Source: Nannochloris sp. 'desiccata'
Taxonomy: Eukaryota > Chlorophyta > Trebouxiophyceae > Chlorellales > Chlorellaceae
NCBI GenBank assembly: GCA_019044685.2
Contig: JAGTXX020000009.1
Location: 620,001-684,000, forward strand
Length of the DNA: 64,000 nt
Reading direction: 5' to 3'
Part shown: piece after piece, positions 10,491-20,534 of the stretch
Layout: each line of letters starts with the position of its first letter
Position numbering within the stretch: position 1 is the stretch's first letter
Position numbers and translations under genes: made by a program
The notes under the pieces: model-generated
Told to the model about the DNA's origin: nothing
The model's input: only the letters and a program-made list of their open reading frames with translations
The model's database searches: none

Positions 10491-12837
10491 ATGCAAGCAC
10501 GAATTGACTGCAGTGGCTGCAGCACTAGCTGTGGGGTTCTCCCAAGGCAGCTGGCCGCACAGGTGCGCATGTGTATGGGTTGTATTATTATCAAACTATC
10601 AGGGTAAAATTGTGCTGAAAACTGACCTTGAAAGTGAGTGTTCTTTGCAGCCACTGCATCGCTCTTTCATGAGCAAGAGAGTAAACCAGACGAGGTAAGA
10701 AGGCCTGTATTCTCAACCCTACTGTATTCACAACGACTGCATTACGAAGCTTGCTAATGAATCTCTAACACTGGTTCTTCCCCTTGATTTTCAAAAAGTA
10801 GGAATCACACCAGGTCCTTGAGACCCACAGCAACCCTGGCCAAGGGCTCTAGGGCGACTGAAGAAGAGGTACGTATATTTCCCAAGACCCTATTGCCCAT
10901 TTCTTATAATCTGTGCTTTTCACCGCCATTTAACTGAACAATCTTGACTCAGTTATTAATTCGACTTGTTGAATTCTTTTGTATCTATGCAGCTTGATGC
11001 AGCCCGCCGGTATGCCACAGCTGCACTCGCTTCGGAACCTCCTGCAGAATGGGTTGACCGTTTCAATGGTGCCCCTCGCAAGGGAAGCGATATCCTTGTA
11101 CAAGCTCTCGAGCGGGAAGGTGTTGACACTTTGTTTGCCTACCCAGGAGGCGCCTCCATGGAAATTCACCAAGCTCTTACCCGTTCTGAGTCTCTCCGTA
11201 ACATTCTATGCCGTCATGAACAGGGAGAGATCTTCGCTGCTGAGGGATATGCCAAAGTGACTGGTCGTGTCGGTGTTTGTATTGCCACTTCTGGTCCTGG
11301 AGCTACCAACTTGGTAACTGGATTAGCCGACGCTCTCCTTGATTCGGTTCCATTGGTAGCCATCACTGGACAGGTGCCTCGTAAGCTTATCGGTACTGAT
11401 GGTTTCCAAGAGACACCCATCGTTGAGGTCACTCGTCAGATTACAAAACATAATTATTTAGTAATGGATGTGAACGATATTCCTCGCGTAATCAAAGAAG
11501 CGTTCTATCTTGCACGTACTGGACGCCCTGGACCTGTTCTGGTAGATCTGCCTAAAGATATTCAGCAGACTTTGGCAACTCCAGACTGGGATGTCTCGAT
11601 GAATCTTAGTGGCTACATGTCTCGTTTACCTCCTTTACCTCAACACTCCCAGCTGGAACGCATTGTAGAAGCTCTTAACGGTGCTAAAAAGCCTGTGTTG
11701 TATGTTGGTGGTGGTTGTGTTGATGCTTCAGAGGAGCTCAAGGAATTTGTTCGCCACACAGGCATCCCCGTCGCTCAAACTTTAATGGGTCTTGGCTCCT
11801 TCCCTGAGCAGGATCCTCTTGCATTACAGATGCTGGGCATGCACGGTACCGTATCTGCCAATTATGCTGTCAATGACGCGGATTTGTTGCTTGCTATGGG
11901 CGTCAGATTCGATGATCGCGTCACGGGAAAGCTTGAAGCCTTTGCAGCACGTGCTCGCATTGTCCATGTAGATATCGACCCTGCTGAAATCTCTAAAAAT
12001 AAAGAAGCACACATTTCTGTCTGCTCTGATGTCCGCCCTGCTCTCCAGGGTTTGAATAAAATCTTGAAAGAAACCCCGCTGCCAAAGGACGCCTTTGCAG
12101 CCTGGGCTGCTGAGCTTGATGGCGTCAAGCAGGAATACCCAGAGAACTACCCTAAAAGTAATGACGTCATTATGCCACAATGGGCTATTCAGCAGTTGTA
12201 TGAAGAAACAAATGGTGAGGCTATCATTACCACAGGAGTCGGTCAACATCAAATGTGGGCAGCTCAATATTATAAATTTAGTTCCCCTCGACGATGGGTG
12301 ACATCTGGTGGTTTAGGAAGCATGGGTTTCGGTCTCCCTTCCGCTTTAGGAGCAGCTGCAGCGTTTGATGGATTAAATGGTCGCGAGAAAAAAATTGTAG
12401 TTGACATTGATGGTGACGGTTCTTTCCTAATGAATTGTCAGGAATTAGCCACCGCAGCTGTCGATAAATTGGAGACAAAATGCTTCATTTTGAACAACCA
12501 GCATCTTGGTATGGTGGTGCAATGGGAAGATCGCTTCTATAAGGCGAATAGAGCGCATACCTACCTTGGTCGCCGAGAGGCCGAGTGGCACGTTTCAAAA
12601 GACATTAAAGACATCTACCCCGATTTTGTCAAAATGGCTGAAGCCTTTGGTGTTCCCTCAAAACGTGTGATGCATCCTTCCGAGCTCCGTCCTGCTATTA
12701 AGGAAATGTTGGCTACTCCCGGACCATATTTGCTTGATGTAATGGTACCGCATATTCAGCATGTATTGCCTATGATTCCTGGTGGAGGTGGTTTTGATGA
12801 TATCATTGTCAAAGGAGATGGTAACGATGTGTATTAA
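10491..12837 (+). CDS. ALS: Acetolactate synthase catalytic subunit, plastid
   Basis: ThDP/FAD enzyme for the first common step of branched-chain amino-acid synthesis in the plastid. Four exons: 10491..10562, 10651..10694, 10802..10868 and 10993..12837, phase-consistent, giving 675 residues. The three small exons encode the transit peptide (start MQARIDCSG). The mature protein shows the [12 protein letters not shown] loop, the catalytic glutamate in [38 protein letters not shown], the ThDP/Mg motif DIDGDGSF with its downstream Asn, and the C-terminal [10 protein letters not shown]. Of the known inhibitor-contact positions, the alanine of GTDAF (Ala205 in Arabidopsis) is Gly here, and the Ser653 position is Gly in IPGGGGF. 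TGTAA at 13053. Confidence 0.95.
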
Positions 12838-13106
12838 TTGAAGAATATTTAAATACCCTGATCCCATGTTCTGCCCTCTCTTTCTTTATCAGCGTGTGGG
12901 CTTTATTTCAGTGTTCAAGATTTTCTTTCTTTCTTTCTCTTGATATGTAGTTAGGTTTAGGTAGTACTATTTGTAGCTTTATTATACATATTCGAATACA
13001 GCAACATAATTAACAAAAATTAAATCAACTGATCTATCCAGCGACTTCTCTGTGTAACAGCCGCCTTCCAACTTTCTAAATAGATATAAACTTCAAGTTT
13101 ATTTTT

Positions 13107-13825
13107 CTAGACGCTATCATCGTCAAAGCTCCATTTCGTATCTTTGGGGCTCTTTCCTCTACTTCGTGCACAGTATTCTGCGTCCCCAGGAGGCCGTTTG
13201 TGCTGATTATTACTAGCAAGCATGGAGCGGAGACTAAGGGCAACTTTATTAACTGTGAGTGCTGGAGACCAGCCCCCGTTAGGACCATCGTAGAGGGTAT
13301 CTAGACAGATATGGCCATTGCCGTAGATGTGGGGGTGGATGGGGGAAGGAACCAGGAAGACAAACTCTGGAGGCTCCATCGGGCTGAAAGGTAAATAGAA
13401 AGGAAATAAGGGACGGGGGAATAACTCTATGGCTATGGCTAAATTTCCTCCTAATTATTCGGTTGAAGACTAGCTGATGTCTCAGAAGGAGAGAACATAG
13501 TTATATCATTAAAATCATGAGTTGTCAGTTAACTTACTATCGGTCTGTAAAAGCTACGCGTAGTCTATAAATCTGATTTTTGTAGAGCGGGGTTTCGGGC
13601 CCCATAATCTCGACAATCCAAACGTTCAAAGGCTCAAATTGTAGTAATCTGCAACCCTCCGGAGGGTTTTGTAGCCAATCTTTCAACTCATTCTGCAGAG
13701 GTGTAATGGAAAAGTTGGAGAACCTAAAATTTAGGCGTGGTGCCCTCTCTAGATCAGATTAATACTTGATTTAAAACTATCACCTGCAACCGGCGCATAG
13801 CCACCGTACTAGGAGATCGCGACAT
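13107..13825 (-). CDS. UBE2W: Ubiquitin-conjugating enzyme E2, UBE2W type
   Basis: An E2 of the UBE2W/plant UBC15-18 group, which in animals attaches ubiquitin to protein N-termini. Three exons (13825..13784, 13692..13538 and 13383..13107), all GT-AG and in phase, give 157 residues (human 151). Exon 1 encodes MSRSPSTVAMRRLQ, continuing into NELKDWLQNPPEG. The active-site Cys is at about residue 92 in HPHIYGNGHICLD; like UBE2W it has HPH rather than the usual HPN. WSPALTV and RPPGDAEY follow, then a KWSFDDDSV tail resembling the family's flexible C-terminus. The convergent ALS 3' region ends close to its stop; the TSPO gene diverges upstream. Confidence 0.92.
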
Positions 13826-14165
13826 TGCAACGATAATGGGTCCTTGTTCAAATCAGATTTAAGTTCAATTCTAGTAGTCAATATTTTGTTGTCTCAAAAG
13901 GCAATGAGAAGAAATCTGTTCACTGCGGCACCCCGTGTGCTGCAATAACGGCCGATATAAAGTAAACGGAATATTTTTCGATGATATTTGAGCCCTTGGA
14001 TGCGTGCAATATCATCGCGTTGCCTAATTTCTCTCCCTAGAGGTCATCATGCTGTGCTTGAATTTCCATATCACAGGCACTGTGGGCTAGCTTCCTATTG
14101 CCTCCTTCCTCTATCTCGTAAATTTCATTTTATCTCATGTTTTATCTTGAAAGCTGTATTTTGCA
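13826..14165. other. Divergent promoter region, UBE2W / TSPO
   Basis: Mostly AT-rich, with a GC-rich patch around 13921-13955. An open frame on the + strand from 13988 has no homology-like features and overlaps the TSPO start in another frame, so I treat the region as non-coding. Confidence 0.45.
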
Positions 14166-14891
14166 ATGATTTTCTCCCTTGGACTACGTCCTTTTATTCT
14201 CTCCGCCTCGAGGCTCCCCAACGCTTCCCCCTCTTCTTCCGGTGGTCGCCGCATGGGTTCCCTTCTTACTTTGGGAGCTTCTATTGGCGCTCCTCTTGCC
14301 TTGGGGCAAGTAATGGGTGTTTTGTCGGCTCCAGATGTTGCAACATGGTATCCAAAGCTTGAAAAACCTTCCTGGACGCCACCCGTTGTGCTCTTTCCAA
14401 TTATCTGGTCAACGCTGTACTTCCTTATGGGGGCGGCTAGCCATAGAGCCTGGCTGTCCGGTGCTGGATACGGTACATTGGGACTGTATGCCTTACAATT
14501 AGGGCTTAATCTTGCTTGGCAACCACTGGTATGTACAATGAATCGCTTTATTAGAATGATAGTTGTCCACAAAAAAGCCGCCGCCATTCTGTAGTGGCTT
14601 TAGAATTCAAAATTTTTCATTCTTTTCTAGTAGTAGCTGATAAATCCGACTAATTTTTACTACTCTCACTTCAAATAATACTACTTTCTGCAGTTCTTCA
14701 AGTCCCATAACTTAAAAGCTGCCAGTTACGACATTACCGCTCTCCTTGGTGTACTTGGTCTCACTACGTGGCGATTTTTCCAGATTGACCCTGTTGCTGG
14801 CGTCGCAATGCTTCCTTATTGTGCATTCTGCACTTTTGCTGCCGCTTTGACATACAGCATCCGCGCCAAAAATGGTGATAAGGTGGAGTAA
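14166..14891 (+). CDS. TSPO: TSPO/MBR family tryptophan-rich membrane protein
   Basis: Five-helix membrane protein of the translocator/tryptophan-rich sensory protein family, which binds tetrapyrroles and isoprenoid-type ligands in organelle or ER membranes. Two exons, 14166..14528 and 14694..14891 (phase 0, GTATGT donor, CTGCAG acceptor), give 186 residues. The diagnostic block WYPKLEKPSWTPPVVLFPIIW is followed by STLYFLMGAASHRAWLSG. The LNLAWQPL at the end of exon 1 pairs with FFKSHNLKAA in exon 2, as in the family's WxPLFF region. TWRFFQIDPVAGVAMLPYCAF closes the fold. The first 30 residues form a Ser/Arg-rich extension that may target an organelle (inference). Confidence 0.92.
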
Positions 14892-15221
14892 TAACACACA
14901 TAAGGGGGAGGCGCGATATAGGGGAAATAAAAAATAAAAAATCTTCTTTTCTAATTTAGTTTCCGTCCTTACTTGCTCGTAGTCTTTCTCCAAATTTTAA
15001 CAATTGAACAGTCAGCAAACCGCAAATCAAATACACTGTTGAAATCCTATATACATACAACAAAGACAATACCGCATTCTTACCAACAAAGCAAGGGAAA
15101 AATAACATATAGTAACAAGAAAGCTCCACTAAACAGGCATTTGTAATCTACTCTTTGTCAAACTTTAAAAAATCCTGAATAAGATATAATTGGTCTATAG
15201 ATAAAAATAACCCTGATATTC
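14892..15221. other. Convergent intergenic region
   Basis: 3' regions of TSPO (+) and the DUF7918-like gene (-). A TGTAA at 15142-15146 is far from the TSPO stop. Nothing else seen. Confidence 0.45.
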
Positions 15222-16411
15222 TTACTCAGTAGATTGAGTCTCGTCTATATCAATAGCAGGTTTGTGTCTCTTAGCCCATTGGGGTGTATCGTCATCACCT
15301 GTCAGATCACAGAGCAGTTCCTCGTTGGGCCCTAGATTTTCCGCTACACGAATAGATACTCGTGTAGGGTCTAGTAAATCTATTATTTCATCTGTGTTCG
15401 TAGCTACATCCCGTTCTCTTTTAACTCTAGGGTGCTGCTGTTGCTGTCGGCTTGGTCCTGGGCCTGTAGAGCCCATTGCAGAGGCTGCAGGTTGAGCGAT
15501 TGAGGAAGGGACGATGCGGGTTTCTGAAAAGGAGTTTAGTATTGCTGCGTGTGCTGGGTTGTCTCGGTTTAATATTTTACGAAGGAGGAGCGTAGTCGGG
15601 GTTTCATACCGGATTTTGAATGTTGCCGCAGGAGATCCAACCTGAAATAAATACAAAGTAAAGAATAACAAAGTTAAATGTTACAGCAACCGGTCAACTC
15701 AGGATATACTTGAGATGAAAGAACGGAAAAATAAGTAATGACGAGCAGGGAGACGGACTTACATATTCATATTTGGTATGATCGATACCAGCCCTGAGCA
15801 CGGTACCAGCAGAGGCGGTTGTAAGAGAAGGGGCCAGGAAGAATTTCTTGCCTGCAAAGAGAAAGAGAAGGCGTTCAGAACTTTGGAAAGAGGGCAAGTG
15901 ACGAGGACTGAACAAATACACCGCTGATTGTTTCACTACCTTCTGGAAGAGAGGGTACTTTAGAACCTGTATAATCCTGAGTTGGTTTGCATTGGGTTAC
16001 TCCTGGTGCTCTTTGAGTTTCCTGCACTATCACCTCAATTTTTCCTTCCTGAAATTCACTAGAGTTGGCCTGAACCGCCTCGTTAGGGGTGGCAGAGGCA
16101 AATTCGAATAAGTCGTAAGTCGCACTGTTTGCATCGCCATGATGTAAAAATCCGACATGTTTGCATTCATATTTGCCGCGTATTACTTTTACTGTCGTCC
16201 CCGTGCCGCGGCCGTCTATTTTTGCAGAGAAAAAAAATGCATGGCCGTCTGGAAGGAGATGAACAGATCGAGGGTCACCTCGATGCCGCAATTCAAACCG
16301 CTTTCCAGATTCGGCGACCACGTAAACTTCCCCAGTACTGGCATCGAGGACTTCGTGGAAGGGGAGACCTTCAGGTGAGGTAACTTGGACTTCAAAGTTT
16401 CCGATCTTCAT
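15222..16411 (-). CDS. DUF7918-like protein
   Basis: Three exons, 16411..15922, 15851..15763 and 15641..15222, with consistent phases (1, 0), give 332 residues. Function unknown. The arrangement resembles DUF7918 proteins, best known from fungi: a beta-rich N-terminal domain starting MKIGNFEVQVTSPEG, with EVYVVAESGKRFELRH and a long strand-rich section to about residue 120, then KYEYVGSPAATFKIRYETP, matching the family's late RYR-type strand. The tail is acidic and basic, with a possible nuclear signal (HPRVKRERD). I assign the family from memory of its pattern, so that part is tentative; the gene structure itself is well supported. Divergent from the 78-residue gene at 16667. Confidence 0.6.
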
Positions 16412-16666
16412 TTGTTTGTTGAGCTGCAGTTACGTTGCGATAAACGAAGGACCCCGCGTTTTCTATTCAGCGCATCCACATCAATATTTCTGGAGTTTCA
16501 ATTTTGGAGCTTGTTGAGGATGCTGCGAGAGAAAAAGCTGGAAAAAATGCAATTTACAAAATGCTGTGCTTTAAACAAATTTGTTCAATTCAAATGAACG
16601 AGTGCCCTTTTCGCACCTTTAAACGAAGATGTTCAGCATTTAAATCAGACACGAAATTTCATTGGA

Positions 16667-17093
16667 ATGCCAAGTAGCCTACGAGGAGCCTGGGAAGCCT
16701 TCGCGGGTGCTGTCACGGAAGCATTGTCTGCGAAAGAGTAAGTTTGATCAACGTTGTCAGATCACTTTGTTAAAGTAGTTAGCGTGCTGCACTGTCATCT
16801 CAACGCTACTACAAATTATTGCATTATACTACTTGCAGGGATACAGCGGCATCAGCAGCAGCAAAGGTCCAAACCGCTAGAGAAAATTTAACTGCCGCCT
16901 CGCTCGCCGCCTCATTTCAACTGGTACGTTTTCTTTTTTCTTTGTTATTCATCTTAACTTGCATTCGACATACATCTGATATGATTAATTTTCCCTTCAC
17001 TTCCTTTTGCAGCGAGATGCTGAGCAATTTCTACATATAAACCAAATCTCTTCAAACAAAACGCCGACACCTTCCACCACTCAACAGCAATAA
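16667..17093 (+). CDS. Small Ala-rich protein, 78 aa, three exons
   Basis: Not recognised. Exons 16667..16737, 16839..16923 and 17013..17093 splice with GTAAGT, GTACG and TTTTGCAG-type signals in matching phase. The product is 78 residues, starting MPSSLRGAWEAFAGAVTEAL. The middle is an alanine-rich helix (KVQTARENLTAASLAASFQL) and the tail is Thr/Gln-rich. No signal peptide or membrane segment is evident. The stop lies only 36 bases before the ATG of the zinc-finger gene, so an alternative is that these exons belong to the 5' leader of that transcript. Confidence 0.45.
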
Positions 17094-17129
17094 AAAATCA
17101 AATTAACAACAACTATACCTCCGAAAACA

Positions 17130-18070
17130 ATGGAAGATCCAGCTGCGGAACAAGAGAAAGACTGGCCATTCCCAATTTACGTCGGTCACACCCGTCGTTT
17201 ACTCCCTACAGACGAGCTATTTCAAGATTCCAGCTACCCACACGACGAAATTAAAAAATACACCGCTCGTGCTGCTGCGAAAGAAAAGAATGATTCTCAC
17301 GAGCTTCAAGAACGCGCATTGCTGCGTGATTATAGATATTTAGTCCCTAAAAATGAGTGTACTCTATGCAGAGCGTTATTGCCTACAGCACATATATTAG
17401 ACTTACATTTGTCAGAGGTGCATGATTCTTTTTTTGCGGCTCAAGCGGCAAGGAAGATGCCAGTGTATGCTTGTCTGGTGGAGTCTTGTGAAAAGAAATT
17501 TGGGAGTATAGAGCAGCGGAAACAGCATCTAATGGATTATCATAAGTTTCCCAAGGGCTATAGCCTCGATAGAATCCATCTGCGGTAAGGTAGCATTGAA
17601 ACGAAAAATAAGTACTATCTCGATAAATTATTAATCAAGAAATAGTCCATTCGAAAGATAAAATGATGAATTAATCTCTTCTTCTATAATGAATTCCTTA
17701 CAGACGAAAGAAGGGGCAAATAAGACCGCTACCACAGTACCGTAAAAACAGAAATAATCAAATTAATAGCGAACAAGAGAAACAAAATGCTGCTCAAGCT
17801 TCTCCGCCACACTCCGCAGGAAAAGCAGCAGAGCAGCCCATGGACGAAGACCTAGCTGAAGGTATGTCCCGATTACATATGTCTGCGCCTTTTTCTGCTG
17901 TGCCTCGGTCGGTTGCATTTGGACACAGGAGAGGAGGGTTTATGCCGGGCTTAGTTACTGGAAGGAAGGGGTCCCGAGGTGGCGGCAGAAGTGCCGGTGG
18001 TGGGAGAGGAGGTGAAGGGGGCACGCAAGGCAGTACTGGTGGAGATAATGATGATAAAATGACTAGCTGA
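17130..18070 (+). CDS. ZNF511: ZNF511-type C2H2 zinc-finger protein
   Basis: Homologue of animal ZNF511, a conserved C2H2 protein of poorly known nuclear function. Two exons, 17130..17584 and 17704..18070 (phase 2), give 273 residues. Residues near 80-105 carry CTLCRALLPTAHILDLHLSEVH, and residues near 117-140 carry CLVESCEKKFGSIEQRKQHLMDYH, followed by the family-specific FPKGYSLDR. Exon 2 encodes a Gln/Asn-rich linker, then the conserved SAVPRSVAFGHRRGGF block near the C-terminus and a Gly/Arg-rich tail. TGTAA at 18128. Confidence 0.85.
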
Positions 18071-18295
18071 TAGATCAATGTAGAATATGTTGTGTGAAAA
18101 AATTCACAGTGTGAGGAATACCCTCGATGTAAAACAGGATCACAGCACAGCGGCCGACGGTGGGTGAAGATTGACCTCAAGAACTACACACAAATCTATT
18201 TCTCTAAATAACCACAGAAATAAGCCAGTCATTACAGCAATAAAATAATCAAGTAATAGTAAACCACAAACTCTTGGAGCTGACGGTCTTTAACA

Positions 18296-19201
18296 ATGAT
18301 CGCAGCACAAATCAAGCCAGTATCTTTGCGATCTAAATTGTGCAATGGGAAGAAATTCTCTTCATCCAGCAGGCCACAGCGTCATGCAACCCTAGCAGCA
18401 CGCTGTGAGTCTGTCACAGAAACACCATCCTTCCTTCGGCGCGCAGCAGTTGCAGTTGGAGCTTGTGCTTTAGCCGTTCAACTCTCTGCTGTTCAACCCG
18501 CCTTTGCCGAAGACTCAGTTGAACCAGTTTACTTTGGCAACGGTTGCTTTTGGGGTCGCCAATACGATTTTGTACAAGCCGAACAAGATCTCGGCCGCCA
18601 AGTTGGCGATATCTCCGCTGTTGTTGGGTACGCAGGCGGGGCTGTCCCTGTTAAAAACCCTGCCAACAACAAAGTATGCTATTACTACACCCCTGAAAAA
18701 GAGACGGTGTACGAGCCTTTAGGCCACGCTGAGGTCGTCCAAGTAGAACTGCGTGGTTCAGATAAACAATCTGAGTTCCGGCGTATGGCTGATACCTACT
18801 TTTCTCAATTTAGACGTCTTCCTAATGGAAAAATGCTCCGGCAGGATCCTCAAGACGCCGGTCCTGGTTACAGAAATGTCATTGGCATTCCTGGTGGAGT
18901 GAATTCTGATTTGTATAAGATATTACAAGATGCAAATGTGAATAATATGGAACTTAAAGAAGGAAATGGTGGAAAATTCACTCCGGACGGCAAAGCAACT
19001 GAACCGGATGTGCTCAATGTCGTCTGGGTAGTGGATTCTTCCAAGCTGCCCTTCTATCAAGCTGAGCAGTACCATCAATACCATAATGGATTAGGGCACA
19101 AATTCCCTGAGCAGTATACGAAGGAAATGAAACAAGCGGCGATTGAAGCGGGACGGGTAAAACAAACAGGATGCCCCGAGTTCTTCTTCCTCGGATCTTA
19201 A
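18296..19201 (+). CDS. MSRA: Peptide methionine sulfoxide reductase A-like, predicted thylakoid lumen
   Basis: MsrA fold enzyme that reduces methionine-S-sulfoxide. It has 301 residues and no intron. The active site is GNGCFWG (Cys about 84), followed by GYAGG, LGHAEVVQVEL and the Tyr/Glu-rich EQYHQYHNGLG region. The N-terminus is bipartite: a basic/Ser-rich transit segment (1-45), then FLRRAAVAVGACALAVQLSAV, a twin-arginine followed by a hydrophobic stretch, and an AFA/ED cleavage-like site at 69-72. This predicts Tat-dependent delivery to the thylakoid lumen. The domain is longer than typical MsrA, with extra sequence between GYAGG and the HAE motif and in the middle. A run of A follows the stop directly. 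Confidence 0.85.
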   Translation: MIAAQIKPVSLRSKLCNGKKFSSSSRPQRHATLAARCESVTETPSFLRRAAVAVGACALAVQLSAVQPAFAEDSVEPVYFGNGCFWGRQYDFVQAEQDLGRQVGDISAVVGYAGGAVPVKNPANNKVCYYYTPEKETVYEPLGHAEVVQVELRGSDKQSEFRRMADTYFSQFRRLPNGKMLRQDPQDAGPGYRNVIGIPGGVNSDLYKILQDANVNNMELKEGNGGKFTPDGKATEPDVLNVVWVVDSSKLPFYQAEQYHQYHNGLGHKFPEQYTKEMKQAAIEAGRVKQTGCPEFFFLGS

Positions 19202-19334
19202 AAAAAAAAAAAAAAACCCGTTCACAAAAATAAAGTTCTTTTTACATCTGTTTTTTCTCCAAACAAAATAAGTGCGTTGTTTAAATTTTAACAGAATTAA
19301 ATACATATATATATATCAACTAATAATCAGTATT

Positions 19335-20189
19335 TTAGAATTGGAATTGCTGCTCTACGCTATATCCAAGCGTATTTAAGTGCCCCTTCATAGCTTCCAT
19401 CATTGGCAATGGGCCACACCGCACCACGGCCACATCATCTGCTGGTGCTGGCAAATACATCTGAATCATATCTGCAGTAATAAACCCTTTACCCCCGGTC
19501 CATTCTGCATTGGCTTCATTCAAAACATAGTACACAGAAAGTCTATCAGGATTACGAGCAGCCAAATCATCAATCTCTTCTCGGAGTAAAATGTCGTCTT
19601 CTGAAACATTTGCAAAAATTAAAGAAAGTTTTGTAGGATCATTAGGATCTTTGAGTACTGCTTGCATTAATTGGTACATGGGGGTGATTCCAGTACCACC
19701 GGCAAGCATCCCATAGGCACGTTTGCCACGTGGGGCATATTGGAAACGGCCTTTAGGTCCTTTAAATAGTAAAGAATCTCCGATTTCAAGGATATCCATT
19801 GCCTGAGTCATTCTGCCTTGTGGGTAGACTTTGATAACAAAGTCAACGTAGCCACGTTGGTAGCCTTCAGAGGTCGGGGTGTAGGGGCGCATAATTTCAG
19901 TGCCGTCGGGAAGAGCGGCTTTAATTGTAATGTGCTGTCCAACAGGAAGGCCAAGTTGTTGATCTTCGTGGGGGAGGACGAATCTGAATCGGCGGGTGTT
20001 GTGTGTTAAGAATTTTTTGTCTACAAGCTGCAGGGACTTCCACTGGTCGGGCTCCAAAAAGGGCTTGCGGAGGCCACGGTAAAAATCTTTGACCATGACA
20101 AATGATAAGAAAAGAACAAGGATTACTAGAATGGCATGGGGAATGTTGTTTATGAGAAACGGCACAAGCTCCTCTGTAACTGCAGTCAT
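19335..20189 (-). CDS. CYB5R: NADH-cytochrome b5 reductase
   Basis: FAD enzyme that passes electrons from NADH to cytochrome b5, for example for lipid desaturation. It has 284 residues in a single exon. An N-terminal membrane anchor (NIPHAILVILVLFLSFVMV) precedes the soluble domain, which fits an ER or outer mitochondrial membrane form. The FAD-binding motif is RPYTPTSEGYQRGYVDF, the isoalloxazine-contact GRMTQ follows, the NAD-binding site is GMLAGGTGITPMYQLM, and CGPLPMMEAM lies near the C-terminus. The canonical C-terminal EXXF-type ending is present as VEQQFQF. Divergent from the short-chain dehydrogenase. Confidence 0.95.
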   Translation of the reverse strand: MTAVTEELVPFLINNIPHAILVILVLFLSFVMVKDFYRGLRKPFLEPDQWKSLQLVDKKFLTHNTRRFRFVLPHEDQQLGLPVGQHITIKAALPDGTEIMRPYTPTSEGYQRGYVDFVIKVYPQGRMTQAMDILEIGDSLLFKGPKGRFQYAPRGKRAYGMLAGGTGITPMYQLMQAVLKDPNDPTKLSLIFANVSEDDILLREEIDDLAARNPDRLSVYYVLNEANAEWTGGKGFITADMIQMYLPAPADDVAVVRCGPLPMMEAMKGHLNTLGYSVEQQFQF

Positions 20190-20534
20190 TGTAGCTAAAT
20201 TTTGTTGTTGCTAGTGCAAATTGAATCACTGCAATAAAATAAAAGGCAAGCTAAACCAAATGCTCCGCCTGCGCTGCCAGGAAATCGGATCTATAGGTGT
20301 TACTGCTAGGCTGCATCTAAATCACCCACTTAATCTTTAGTGCGGCGGTGGAGGCAGGCTCGTTGTCCCATGCTCGGCCTGCTGCCCTTTAGTCACTATT
20401 TCTGCCCACAAAGCACAGTGATCGCTGAACCCCAGTTTTATTCTCACGTTGAAGTCAGGATCAACATCATAAGTGCGCCGCTGGCCTTGATATTCCTCCA
20501 GCTTGTTCAGATTTTTGAATTTAAATTACAAAAA
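20190..20534. other. Divergent promoter region, CYB5R / SDR
   Basis: It contains GGCGGTGG at 20344-20351, 191 bases before the SDR start. The SDR frame stays open upstream to 20340 with an ATG at 20370, but that extension looks like leader sequence. Confidence 0.45.

Noticed and set aside
13988..14362. Plus-strand 124-codon frame before TSPO
   Set aside because: It overlaps the TSPO coding exon in another frame and shows no domain; the TSPO frame is certain.
20340..20534. N-terminal extension of the short-chain dehydrogenase
   Set aside because: The upstream frame begins with a non-ATG codon; the ATG at 20370 has poor context, and the extension lies in a promoter-like region. The ATG at 20535 was preferred.
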